Source: Spirochaetia bacterium UBA6919
GTDB lineage: Bacteria > Spirochaetota > UBA6919
DNA: 8,140 bases
Direction of reading: 5' to 3'
Assembly: GCA_002450905.1 (NCBI GenBank)
Contig: DKAT01000066.1
Coordinates: 1 to 8,140 of the forward strand
Part shown: positions 1-6,694 of the stretch, one piece after another
How the letters are laid out: each line of letters opens with the position of its first letter
How positions within the stretch are numbered: the first letter of the stretch is position 1
Translations under genes and position numbers: made by a program
Notes under the pieces: model-generated
What the model was told of the DNA's origin: nothing
The model's database searches: none
Seen by the model: the letters and a program-made list of their open reading frames with translations, nothing else

Positions 1-84
1 GAAAGGCTTTTAAATGCCTGTCTATCCTCAAAGGGAATCACATACTCGGAGCTAACTAGATAAGCATTATTGGCAATATAGCTA
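1..84. other. Left edge: end of a neighbouring gene, strand unresolved
   Basis: Two readings compete. On the plus strand, frame 1 is open from the edge to a TAA at 61-63 and would give a C-terminal tail ending GITYSELTR; frame 3 is also open, to 57-59. On the minus strand a frame is open from a stop near position 107 out through the left edge and reads like a hydrophobic signal segment (VILLIISYIANNAYLVSS) followed by EYVIPFEDRQAFKSL. That minus reading looks the more protein-like, but it has no ATG in frame, only a late GTG. The piece is too short to name a gene or pick a strand with confidence. Confidence 0.25.
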
Positions 85-681
85 ATGATAAGGAGAATAA
101 CACATTATGTTAAAAAAATCATTTTAATCATGTCACTATTCTTATTAATTTCCTGTGGTGATACTTTAAGATATCCATCAGGTGCCCCAAAATACAAATT
201 AAAAAAACTTCATATGGTGATATTTTCACCTAGCACGAATGTCGGTGATCTTGCTGGTGATTTATTGCTTGCTAGTTTAAAAATAGCATTCCCAAAATCG
301 ATTCCAGTACCAAGTATTATCCTTAAACCTTTCGGTGACATCCATCATAAGCTACCAGAGTTACTTCATCATATCGCTGTAGAACATCGAGGGCGAGTTC
401 GTCGATGTAGTCATTGGGCTAATGGTAATTCATTATTAAATGCTGCTGAATCATTTTTGACAAAAAATAATATAAAATATCTATTAACAGTTAAAATTAT
501 TATTTCACCTACTCTAATTCCTAAGGTGGCTAGCATAAAATATTTTGCCTCCTTATATAATATTAAGAAAAAGAAGGTTAGTGTTTCTGTTGAATTTGAG
601 GAGAACGCACCTGCTTTTCATGTTGATAAGTACTTGATATTGAGGGCTGGTGAAATTAAAAAAAAATTGGAAGGAAAATAA
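85..681 (+). CDS. Predicted lipoprotein of unknown function
   Basis: The 198-residue reading has a basic N-terminus, a hydrophobic stretch and a lipobox LLIS-C with the acylated cysteine at residue 24, so the product should be exported by Sec, cut by signal peptidase II and lipid-anchored. I do not recognise the mature part. It is a compact mixed alpha/beta-looking domain with a conserved-looking NVGDLAGDLL segment (about 52-61), a His-rich patch at 87-101, and a strand-rich C-terminal half. The start is doubtful: ATG 85 has no ribosome binding site, while ATG 107 lies behind AAGGAG but reads only six codons. Adding one A to the run of seven A at 112-118 would give MLKKIILIMSLFLLISC, a textbook lipoprotein signal peptide in frame with the rest. 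So the gene is either mis-sequenced there, frameshifted, or uses a weak start. Real gene: likely; function: unknown. Confidence 0.7.
   Translation: MIRRITHYVKKIILIMSLFLLISCGDTLRYPSGAPKYKLKKLHMVIFSPSTNVGDLAGDLLLASLKIAFPKSIPVPSIILKPFGDIHHKLPELLHHIAVEHRGRVRRCSHWANGNSLLNAAESFLTKNNIKYLLTVKIIISPTLIPKVASIKYFASLYNIKKKKVSVSVEFEENAPAFHVDKYLILRAGEIKKKLEGK
90..95 (+). promoter_or_regulatory. Shine-Dalgarno AAGGAG for the first lipoprotein
   Basis: AAGGAG lies inside the ORF if translation starts at ATG 85, and 11 bases before a second ATG at 107. It therefore argues for initiation at 107, not 85. The yjbQ gene later in the window has the same arrangement (AGGAG, 11 bases, ATG). The ATG at 107 is out of frame with the lipoprotein unless one base is added in the following A-run. 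Confidence 0.5.
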
Positions 682-727
682 AATCGCCAGAACAGATGTT
701 TTAAAGGGATTTTATATAAATTCTAAC

Positions 728-798
728 AAAGCTTCACTGAGTGAGACAGAGATAATTTATTAAAGTTTGTATCAATAACTTGTTCCCAGTGGAGCTTT
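728..798. repeat. Inverted repeat, 12-base arms, 47-base loop, between the two lipoprotein genes
   Basis: AAAGCTTCACTG at 728-739 and CAGTGGAGCTTT at 787-798 pair over all 12 positions with one G-U pair. The loop is 47 bases. No T-run follows directly; the nearest (826-834) is about 28 bases downstream, so this is not a standard intrinsic terminator. It could be an RNA structure in the tail of the first lipoprotein mRNA, or the ends of a small decayed element. The rest of the 228-base gap (682-909) holds nothing else clear, apart from a 12-base direct repeat AAGGGATTTTAT at 704-715 and 900-911, the second copy being the ribosome binding site and start of the next gene. Confidence 0.45.
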
Positions 799-909
799 CA
801 ATAAAACCATTAATCAGACTAAAATATTTTTTTTTGGTGAATTGATATAGTCGAAAATCATTATATTTATAGTTAAAATACATTAATTTATAAATTCTTA
901 AGGGATTTT

Positions 910-2349
910 ATGCGATATAAAATAAAGTTACTTCTCATCTTAATTATATTATATACATTTATTTCTTGCAGTACAAAACCTCAAAATACCCTTTTGAATT
1001 GGATCAAATCAAATGGAATTAAAAATCCCTGGGGTAAAGATCATTCTATCAAATCCTTAAAATTGATTAAATCTCTTGATCTTGGTGATAAAGGGCTTGA
1101 TGATACTGCTCTTCAGAATCTTTCTGCAAAGGATCCGTCCACTGGCGAAATTATCTTTCAAAAAGTAAAATCCCTGCATTTATCTGAAAATAATATTACT
1201 GGAAAAGGACTTTTTTATTTAAATCATTTAAAATCCTTAAAACATCTTTACCTTGGGAATACAAAAATTACTGATGCTGGGTTATCCAATATAAAAGATT
1301 TTTCATCACTTGAAATCCTTGTTCTATGGAATACCTCAATCAGTGATGAGGGTATTAAGCACTTAAGAAACCTGAAAAATCTCAGAGAGTTGTATTTGAG
1401 TGGAACAAAGATTACCGATAAATCTATTTCTGATTTAAAGTCTATTAAAAGTTTGAGGATACTCGATATATATAAAACCTCAATCACAGATACACAAGCT
1501 AATATTTTAATAAAATCTCTTGACCAATGCTATATAATTGGACCTGATGATTCGAAAAGTTATACTGACAAAGATATTATTAAATCTCAAAAATGGTTAG
1601 ATGATGTGAGTGGAGGTGAGTTCAAACAAAGAACCCTAGAGGATATGAAAAATATGGACCGTCTTGACATTCAAGGTCCCAAAATAAATAATTTATCATT
1701 GAATCATATTATCCCGTTTGAAAATCTTGATACTTTAAATATAAACAAGCATACACATATCAATGATTCTGGTTTAGTGTTTCTCAGAGGTTTAAAAAAA
1801 CTAAATACCCTTCGTTTATGGTGGACAAATACAACTGGATCAGGACTTGTTCATATTAAAGATCTGAAAATTAAAACATTATTTTTAATTCGTACACCAT
1901 TGAGTGACGTAGGATCAAAATATATAGAGAATATAAAATCTTTGGAAAATCTTATACTTCGCGGTTCATCCATATCTAATAAGTCTTTGGAACGATTTAA
2001 AAATCTCCCCAATCTCATAGAACTCAATGTAGTATGGTCAACTATTAATGACGATGGTTTAGCTGTTTTAAAAGATTATAAGAAATTACGCATGTTGGAT
2101 ATTTCTGGCTCAAATATTACTGACAAAGGCATGGAACATCTTTCTAAACTAAAACACCTTTATAAACTTATATTATGGGATACAAATATAACAGATCATG
2201 GTCTGGAACTCTTAAAAAAGATTAAAACTCTTAAAATTATAGATCTGAGGGGCTCAAAAGTAACCAAAGAAGGTGCAGAGCAGTTTAGAAAATATTTTAA
2301 AAACTGTAGCGATTGCTCCCTTAACTATAACAGAGACCAATCAGGATAA
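910..2349 (+). CDS. Leucine-rich-repeat lipoprotein with two LRR blocks
   Basis: This is a 479-residue protein starting at ATG 910 behind AGGG (901-904). The signal peptide ends in a lipobox FIS-C with C20, so it is a predicted lipid-anchored surface or periplasmic protein. The mature part is made of 24-residue leucine-rich repeats of the LxxLxLxxTxITDxGLxxLxxL type, for example YLGNTKITDAGLSNI (about 114-128) and ILWDTNITDHGLELL (about 421-435). Block 1 covers roughly residues 50-206 and ends in a cap-like segment with a cysteine (DQCYIIGPDD, 205-214). After a linker (about 215-249), block 2 runs about 250-466 and again ends in a Cys segment (KNCSDCSLNYN). LRR proteins of this kind bind other proteins; the partner is unknown. 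No convincing promoter was seen. Its last nine bases overlap the end of the opposing SCP2-like gene. Confidence 0.88.
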   Translation: MRYKIKLLLILIILYTFISCSTKPQNTLLNWIKSNGIKNPWGKDHSIKSLKLIKSLDLGDKGLDDTALQNLSAKDPSTGEIIFQKVKSLHLSENNITGKGLFYLNHLKSLKHLYLGNTKITDAGLSNIKDFSSLEILVLWNTSISDEGIKHLRNLKNLRELYLSGTKITDKSISDLKSIKSLRILDIYKTSITDTQANILIKSLDQCYIIGPDDSKSYTDKDIIKSQKWLDDVSGGEFKQRTLEDMKNMDRLDIQGPKINNLSLNHIIPFENLDTLNINKHTHINDSGLVFLRGLKKLNTLRLWWTNTTGSGLVHIKDLKIKTLFLIRTPLSDVGSKYIENIKSLENLILRGSSISNKSLERFKNLPNLIELNVVWSTINDDGLAVLKDYKKLRMLDISGSNITDKGMEHLSKLKHLYKLILWDTNITDHGLELLKKIKTLKIIDLRGSKVTKEGAEQFRKYFKNCSDCSLNYNRDQSG

Positions 2350-2700
2350 TTTTAGTATAATCCATCTAAGATGGGGGAGGATTTTAAGTGGATTCCCTTT
2401 AATTTTTATTTTACCTGAAAGAAAACTAAATACAATACTTTTTCCAATTGCAATATCTAAAAAGGTATTTAAAGTAGCAAATACACTAATATCAGGCACA
2501 TCCTCATGAGTAAAGGGCATTAATCTAATTTCACCTTTCCCAATCAATAACCAAACCCCCATTTTTGCTCCTTGAATATAAATCTTAGCAGGATAATGGA
2601 ATATACTCTTAGCTTTCTTTGAACAGTTCTCAATGAGGATTCGTTCAAGAAAGTAACCTAAGAGATTTAGCGATTCCCTGTCAGGAACAATTAGTGTCAT
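2341..2700 (-). CDS. SCP2 (sterol carrier protein 2-like) fold protein
   Basis: A 119-residue soluble protein without signal peptide or membrane segment. The C-terminal half has the SCP2 domain layout: a beta strand ending in VWLLIGKGEI (49-58), an acidic PDISVFATLNTFLDIAIGK segment (69-87) matching the usual 'pDvti...tfl.la.Gk', and the closing SGKIKIKGNPLKILPHL (95-111) matching 'sGklkikGd...l..l'. SCP2 folds have a hydrophobic cavity and bind lipids; in bacteria they include the ubiquinone-biosynthesis factors UbiJ and UbiT, but nothing here shows that role. It starts at ATG 2700, 13 bases after the stop of the small basic gene, with only a weak ribosome binding site, so translation may depend on the upstream gene. 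It ends inside the LRR gene's tail (nine-base overlap). Family assignment is by pattern, reasonably sure; ligand unknown. Confidence 0.72.
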   Translation of the reverse strand: MTLIVPDRESLNLLGYFLERILIENCSKKAKSIFHYPAKIYIQGAKMGVWLLIGKGEIRLMPFTHEDVPDISVFATLNTFLDIAIGKSIVFSFLSGKIKIKGNPLKILPHLRWIILKLS

Positions 2701-2713
2701 TTTTCAAAACTAT

Positions 2714-2887
2714 TTAAGTTGTTGGTAAATAACTTTGATTTTCTTTCAACTCACGACCTGCTCTGTTCATTTGATCTTTACGTAATCCAGCAAGCCTCTT
2801 TTGTCTTTTCAACTTCTTTTTCAATCGTCTCTTTCGCATTTTCTCCATCTTAATAAGCTTCTCAACATATTTTTTTCTATTCGCCAT
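2714..2887 (-). CDS. Small, very basic protein (57 aa), unknown function
   Basis: Starts MANRKKYVEKLIKMEKM and continues through an almost uninterrupted run of Lys and Arg (RKRRLKKKLKRQKRLAGLRK, about 18-37) to a neutral tail ending SYLPTT. It has no signal peptide or membrane segment and is probably one long charged helix. The charge suggests RNA, DNA or ribosome binding, but I recognise no family. An ATG at 2899 gives four more residues, but GAGG, which overlaps that ATG, sits six bases before ATG 2887, so 2887 is the better start. The strong promoter at 2930-2958 lies just upstream and the SCP2-like gene follows after 13 bases, so the two form one transcript. The combination of a real promoter, a good ribosome binding site and a short gap argues that this is a true gene despite its size. 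Confidence 0.66.
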   Translation of the reverse strand: MANRKKYVEKLIKMEKMRKRRLKKKLKRQKRLAGLRKDQMNRAGRELKENQSYLPTT

Positions 2888-2929
2888 TCTAAACCTCATT
2901 TAAAAAATTATTATTTCAGAAAAACCAGA

Positions 2930-2958
2930 AATATAATCATATCATCCATCAATGTCAA
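2930..2958 (-). promoter_or_regulatory. Strong sigma70-type promoter of the basic-protein/SCP2 operon
   Basis: On the minus strand, TTGACA (2958-2953), a spacer of exactly 17 bases, and TATATT (2935-2930). Expected transcript start is around 2923, giving a leader of about 35 bases before ATG 2887. This is the best -35/-10 pair in the window and suggests high, constitutive expression of the small basic protein. Confidence 0.75.
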
Positions 2959-3128
2959 ATTCTTTTTCCATAACTCTGTAATTTATTTTGTAATTTTTAA
3001 ATAATAATAACTTAAAAAATACTTGACTTTTTTATCAAGATTTCTTTTCCTTTATAATAATATCTTACATTTTAATTAAAAATACTATTTAAAATTAACT
3101 TGTTGAAATATATTAATATGGAGGGATT

Positions 3129-4667
3129 ATGTGGACAAGTGAATCCCTTCTTTCTTATTTGATAATCATTTTGCTTGGACTAGTAGTGGGATATTCCGCT
3201 CGACTGGTCATAGAATATTTAACACTCAAGAAAGCAAAACAACGTGCTGATGAGATTATTGTTCTAGCAAAGAAAGATATAGAAGCTCAAAAGAAAGAAG
3301 CTATTCTGGAAGGTAAAGACCAAATTTTAAAAGAGAAAAGAGACTTTGAAAGAGAGATCCGGGATCAACGGCAAGAAGTACAACAACTAGAAAAGAGAAT
3401 CCTTAAAAAGGAAGAAAACCTTGAAAGGAAAATTGAAAGTACAGAGCAGAAGGAATCAAAGCTTGATCAGAAAGAAAAAGATTTAGTCAAAAAAGAAGAA
3501 GATTTTTATCAAAAAACGATTGAACTGGAACATAAATTAGAAAGCCTTGCTGGTATTACTAATCAACAAGCCAAGGACATGATCATCCAGCGTGTCCAAA
3601 ATGATGCAGAACTCGAAGCTCAAAAAATTGTAAACAAAATAGAACACGAAACACGATTGAAAGCAGAAAAAGAGGCTAGACGGATTGTTATCACTTCTAT
3701 ACAACGTCTGGCACCTGAAGTCTCGCAAGAAGCATGTGTATCATCTGTATCACTCCCAAATGAAGAAATGAAAGGACGTATAATTGGTCGTGAAGGTAGA
3801 AATATTAGAGCGCTAGAAGTACTCACCGGAGTAGATATTATAATCGATGATACTCCTGAAGCAATTGTTCTTTCCAGTTTTGATCCTGTAAGAAGAGAGA
3901 AAGCAAGACGCTCTATAGAGAAGCTTGTATCTGATGGACGAATACATCCTGCTCGTATAGAAGAAGTTGTAAACAAGGTTAGCCATGAAATTGACCAGAA
4001 CATCCAGGAAGAGGGTGAAAAGGCATGCTTCGATCTTGGGATACGTGGAATGCATCAAGAACTCCAAAAATACGTGGGTAGACTAAAGTATCGTTATAGT
4101 TATGGCCAAAATATTTTATCTCACTCAAAAGAAGTCGCCATGATTTGCGGCCATCTTGCATCTGAAACAGGTGCTAATGTAGCCCAGTGTATACGTGGTG
4201 GACTCCTTCATGATGTTGGCAAAGGTGTAAATACTGAAGAAGGAGATCACGCTCAGGTAGGCGCTGAAATAGCAAAGAAATATGGAGAAGATCAAGTAAT
4301 CGTAAACTCCATCGCATCCCACCATTTTGATGTGGAACCAGCTTCCCTTGAAGCTCTAATTGTTCAAACAGGTGATGCAATCTCAGCTTCCCGTCCAGGC
4401 GCACGACGCGAGTCCTTTAATGAATATATCAAGCGTCTGACAAATCTTGAAGCAATTGCCTATGACTTTCCTGGAGTGGAAAAAGCATTTGCTATTCAGG
4501 CAGGAAGAGAACTCCGTATTATCGTAAATAATGATATATTAGATGACCTCGAGGCAAAAAAAATTGCAAGAGATATCGCGTCCCGTATAGAAAATGAAAT
4601 GAAGTATCCTGGTCAGGTGAAAGTGTCTCTCATCAGGGAAACGAGAGTTATTGAATATGCACGATAA
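3129..4667 (+). CDS. rny: Ribonuclease Y, membrane-anchored endoribonuclease
   Basis: RNase Y cuts mRNA internally and starts its decay, working from the inner face of the membrane. All family parts are present in order over 512 residues, close to the usual length of about 520: an N-terminal membrane anchor (about 7-24, LLSYLIIILLGLVVGYSA), a long charged coiled coil (about 35-190), a KH RNA-binding domain with the GxxG loop in GRIIGREGRN (216-225), and an HD metal-dependent phosphodiesterase domain with H332, LLHDVGK (HD at 361-362), the SHH at 397-399 and GDAISASRPGARRES (415-429). It starts at ATG 3129 behind GGAGG (3120-3124). A TATAAT at 3053-3058 could be its -10, but no -35 lies at the right distance. 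The LOG-family gene follows after 51 bases, probably co-transcribed. Intact, no missing residues. Confidence 0.97.
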   Translation: MWTSESLLSYLIIILLGLVVGYSARLVIEYLTLKKAKQRADEIIVLAKKDIEAQKKEAILEGKDQILKEKRDFEREIRDQRQEVQQLEKRILKKEENLERKIESTEQKESKLDQKEKDLVKKEEDFYQKTIELEHKLESLAGITNQQAKDMIIQRVQNDAELEAQKIVNKIEHETRLKAEKEARRIVITSIQRLAPEVSQEACVSSVSLPNEEMKGRIIGREGRNIRALEVLTGVDIIIDDTPEAIVLSSFDPVRREKARRSIEKLVSDGRIHPARIEEVVNKVSHEIDQNIQEEGEKACFDLGIRGMHQELQKYVGRLKYRYSYGQNILSHSKEVAMICGHLASETGANVAQCIRGGLLHDVGKGVNTEEGDHAQVGAEIAKKYGEDQVIVNSIASHHFDVEPASLEALIVQTGDAISASRPGARRESFNEYIKRLTNLEAIAYDFPGVEKAFAIQAGRELRIIVNNDILDDLEAKKIARDIASRIENEMKYPGQVKVSLIRETRVIEYAR

Positions 4668-4718
4668 TTTCTCTATAAATCAATTTGCATTCTTGTAATA
4701 AAAAATTGTGAGGAAATC

Positions 4719-5390
4719 TTGGCTAACAATAAGAAACACATGGAGAATCTTCTCGATGATTATTTAAAGGGAAAAGAAATCTGGCGTATTTTTCGTATTA
4801 TCGCAGAGTTCGTCGATGGTGTAGAAAAACTTTCAGATATCGAACCTGCAATTTCTATTTTTGGATCCGCAAGAGCTAAACCTGATCACCCTCATTATAA
4901 GGCTACGGTAGAACTTGCAAATAAATTAGCTTCTAAAGGCTATGCTATTATGACAGGTGGAGGTGGTGGCATTATGGAAGCTGCCAATCGGGGTGCAAAA
5001 GAAGCCGGTGGTCGCTCTGTAGGACTCAATATAGAGCTCCCCTTTGAACAGCAGGCAAATCAATATATCACCACTTATTTGGAATTTAGATATTTCTTTG
5101 TCAGAAAAGTAATGTTTTTAAAATACTCATCCGCAATTGTTCTTATTCCTGGGGGATTTGGTACTCTCGATGAGTTTTTTGAAACGATGACCCTCATTCA
5201 AACCGAACGGACTAATCCTGTTCCGGTATATGTCTATGGAGTTGATTTCTGGAAAGGATTATTCGACTGGTTGAAGGGATCCGTGCTCGATGGGAAATAT
5301 ATTAGTCCAAGAGATATGAATTTATTTAAACTCACGGATGATATTGACGAAATTGTAGAAGAAATCCATTATGCCCTGAGAGCACGTTAA
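4719..5390 (+). CDS. LOG-family (TIGR00730-type) nucleotide phosphoribohydrolase-like protein
   Basis: A Rossmann-fold protein of 223 residues of the 'lysine decarboxylase-like' LOG family. Characterised members hydrolyse nucleoside 5'-monophosphates, including cytokinin ribotides, to free base and ribose 5-phosphate; the old decarboxylase name is a misannotation. Visible signatures are ISIFGSARA (45-53), the glycine loop MTGGGGGIMEAANRGA (78-93), R129-K130 in FFVRKVM, and the diagnostic PGGFGTLDEFFE (144-155). The start is TTG 4719 with GAGGA (4710-4714) before it; the next ATG, at 4740, has no such site. An N-terminal extension of about 40 residues precedes the core, so it is longer than the shortest LOG proteins. 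It lies 51 bases after rny on the same strand and its stop is one base from the stop of convergent ctaB. The substrate cannot be told from the sequence. Confidence 0.92.
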   Translation: MANNKKHMENLLDDYLKGKEIWRIFRIIAEFVDGVEKLSDIEPAISIFGSARAKPDHPHYKATVELANKLASKGYAIMTGGGGGIMEAANRGAKEAGGRSVGLNIELPFEQQANQYITTYLEFRYFFVRKVMFLKYSSAIVLIPGGFGTLDEFFETMTLIQTERTNPVPVYVYGVDFWKGLFDWLKGSVLDGKYISPRDMNLFKLTDDIDEIVEEIHYALRAR

Positions 5391-5391
5391 T

Positions 5392-6261
5392 TTAGAAAAT
5401 CAAGCTATCAATAATTAATGCGAAAAACAGGGAGAATAAATAGACTATAGAATATCCAAATAATTTTTTCTGGAGTTCCGGGGTTTTCAATTTTTTTGCG
5501 TCATAGGATTTTTTAATAAATAACGCACCCAGAGCTATACTCACCACGAGATATACCCATCGATTTTCTGAGAAAGCAAGCATTACGAGTGTCACTCCCA
5601 CAAGTATCAGTGTATATATGAATATTTGACGTAACGTACTATCCACACCCTTCACTACAGGGAGCATGGGGAGATTTGTCTTTTCATAATCATCTTTGAA
5701 ATAGAGTGCAAGTGCCCAAAAGTGGGGTGGAGTCCAGAAAAATATGATCAGAAAAAGAACCCAGGGAGATCCGCTTAAAATATTATTACTAGCAGCAACC
5801 CAGGCAATCACCGGAGGCATAGCACCCGCAATTCCCCCTATTACAATATTTTGAGGGGTATTTGGTTTTAACCATAATGTATAAAATAAACTATAAAATA
5901 AGATCGTCCCGAGAGATAATAAAGCACTTAATATATTGAAAAATAATAGAAATATCATCACTCCTAGAATCCCGATCACCACGGAAAATATCAAGGCATT
6001 ACGTGAATCCATTTTTCCAAGGGGTAGGGGACGGCGTTTCATTGTCCGGGTCATCTTTGCATCAATTTCCCGCTCAAAATACTGGTTCAAAGCATTGGCT
6101 GATCCACCGCTTAAAAACACCCCAAGGAGTACTAAAATAAATTCAAGGGGTTTATGTACCAGACTCCCTTCCATAAATAATGCGGTCACCGAACTGAACA
6201 CCACAAGAAGCATGATAGGAGGTTTGGTCAATTGAAAGTAATCTAATATTATTTGTTTCAT
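5392..6261 (-). CDS. ctaB: Protoheme IX farnesyltransferase (haem O synthase)
   Basis: This integral membrane enzyme of the UbiA prenyltransferase family joins farnesyl diphosphate to haem B to make haem O, the cofactor of bo-type oxidases and precursor of haem A. The 289 residues match the usual length and hold about eight or nine membrane helices. The first Asp-rich site is clear in NALNQYFEREIDAKMTRT (56-73) followed by RRPLPLG (76-82); the second is in HFWALALYFKDDYEKTNLPM (180-199). The conserved loop PQNIVIGGIAGAMPPVIAW (136-154) is also present. It starts at ATG 6261 with only a weak ribosome binding site. No ctaA or oxidase genes are in the window, so whether the cell uses haem O or haem A is not shown. 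It is transcribed toward the LOG gene with a single base between the two stops. Confidence 0.96.
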   Translation of the reverse strand: MKQIILDYFQLTKPPIMLLVVFSSVTALFMEGSLVHKPLEFILVLLGVFLSGGSANALNQYFEREIDAKMTRTMKRRPLPLGKMDSRNALIFSVVIGILGVMIFLLFFNILSALLSLGTILFYSLFYTLWLKPNTPQNIVIGGIAGAMPPVIAWVAASNNILSGSPWVLFLIIFFWTPPHFWALALYFKDDYEKTNLPMLPVVKGVDSTLRQIFIYTLILVGVTLVMLAFSENRWVYLVVSIALGALFIKKSYDAKKLKTPELQKKLFGYSIVYLFSLFFALIIDSLIF

Positions 6262-6296
6262 AGCTTTATATTCATCTCATTTATTCTATTGTAATG

Positions 6297-6326
6297 ATTA
6301 TCTGATATTTATTTTGGAAAATACAA
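6297..6326 (-). promoter_or_regulatory. Possible ctaB promoter
   Basis: On the minus strand, TTGTAT (6326-6321), an 18-base spacer and GATAAT (6302-6297). This would start transcription near 6290, about 30 bases before ATG 6261. Four of six and five of six consensus matches, so plausible but not strong in such AT-rich DNA. Confidence 0.4.
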
Positions 6327-6436
6327 TTAATTTAATCATCTTTGGAGGATATTATAAAATAATATTTTTTTGGGAAAATTGCTATGAAAATAGTCAAATC
6401 TTTTGTAATTTTATCCACCAGAAGAACAATTCCTTG

Positions 6437-6471
6437 CACTAAAGGTCTTATAAATGATTAATCAATCGTAA
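6437..6471 (+). pseudogene. Vestigial 3' end of a second hicA-like gene
   Basis: CACTAAAGG at 6437-6445 resembles CACTAAGGG at 7095-7103 in the better-preserved hicA, and ATGATTAATCAATCGTAAA (6454-6472) matches ATGATTTTATCAATCTGTAAA at the hicA end, where the last codons encode DDFINL and stop. About 20 bases between these blocks are missing here. Just upstream the frame reads RRTIPCTKGLIND, which resembles the typical HicA stretch around 'tvP.h...kkGTLrgIird'. The same flank repeat follows both ends. I read this as the tail of an older hicA copy reduced by deletions. Confidence 0.45.
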
Positions 6472-6481
6472 AATCCTCTTT

Positions 6482-6558
6482 TAACCTAATGCCATATACA
6501 GTCTCTCAAGATTCTCGACATCCCATTCCGAACTCAATATCCATTGATAAATTATTCT
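6482..6558. repeat. Flank repeat, copy 1 (upstream of hicB)
   Basis: The core at 6503-6532 reads CTCTCAAGATTCTCG then ACATCCCATTCCGAA and equals copy 2 at 7173-7202 in 29 of 30 bases. Similarity fades to the right up to about 6558 (roughly three quarters of bases still match) and a TAACCT block 15-20 bases to the left is shared too. It lies just after the hicA vestige, as copy 2 lies just after the hicA stop. Confidence 0.75.
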
Positions 6559-6659
6559 CTTGACATTTGAAATGGCTAATTTTAACTTTCTTAGCAAGAT
6601 TTTATGGAGAAGTTTATGAAAAAATACTATATTTTATAATTAATCCAATTCAGTAATCA

Positions 6660-6688
6660 TTGACTAATATAACAAGGATTATTAAAAT
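6660..6688 (+). promoter_or_regulatory. Promoter of the hicBA-like module
   Basis: TTGACT (6660-6665), a spacer of exactly 17 bases and TAAAAT (6683-6688), five of six matches at each element. Because the -10 ends only six bases before ATG 6695, the transcript should begin at or next to the start codon. Confidence 0.65.
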
Positions 6689-6694
6689 TAATAT

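Larger units (their letters stand above)
6262..6694. other. Intergenic region between ctaB and hicB, with gene remnants
   Basis: This 433-base stretch carries no intact gene. From left to right it holds the ctaB promoter candidate, an A/T-only hairpin (ATATTAT at 6349-6355, ATAATAT at 6359-6365) followed by a T-run, a short ORF at 6384 encoding 25 residues that ends in IPCTKGLIND, the vestigial hicA 3' end, the first copy of the flank repeat, a minus-strand open frame (see findings), a ribosome-binding-site plus ATG at 6603-6618 followed by only a few codons, and the hicB promoter. The mix of starts without genes and partial matches to the working module suggests decayed toxin-antitoxin DNA. 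Confidence 0.5.

Noticed and set aside
3023..3058. TTGACT and TATAAT upstream of rny as a promoter
   Set aside because: They are 24 bases apart, too far for a sigma70 promoter. The TATAAT may still be a -10, but no proper -35 accompanies it.
3537..4404. Several minus-strand ORFs inside rny
   Set aside because: They are shadows of a highly conserved plus-strand gene and show no family features or ribosome binding sites.
5936..6235. Plus-strand ORF of 99 residues inside ctaB
   Set aside because: Antisense to the conserved prenyltransferase motifs of ctaB, with no features of its own.
6349..6371. Hairpin with T-run as an intrinsic terminator
   Set aside because: The stem is entirely A/T apart from possible G-U pairs, too weak for a terminator, and there is no gene upstream on that strand that needs one.
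6384..6461. Short ORF of 25 codons starting MKIVKSF
   Set aside because: No ribosome binding site at normal distance; its end overlaps the hicA vestige, so it is better explained as decayed DNA.
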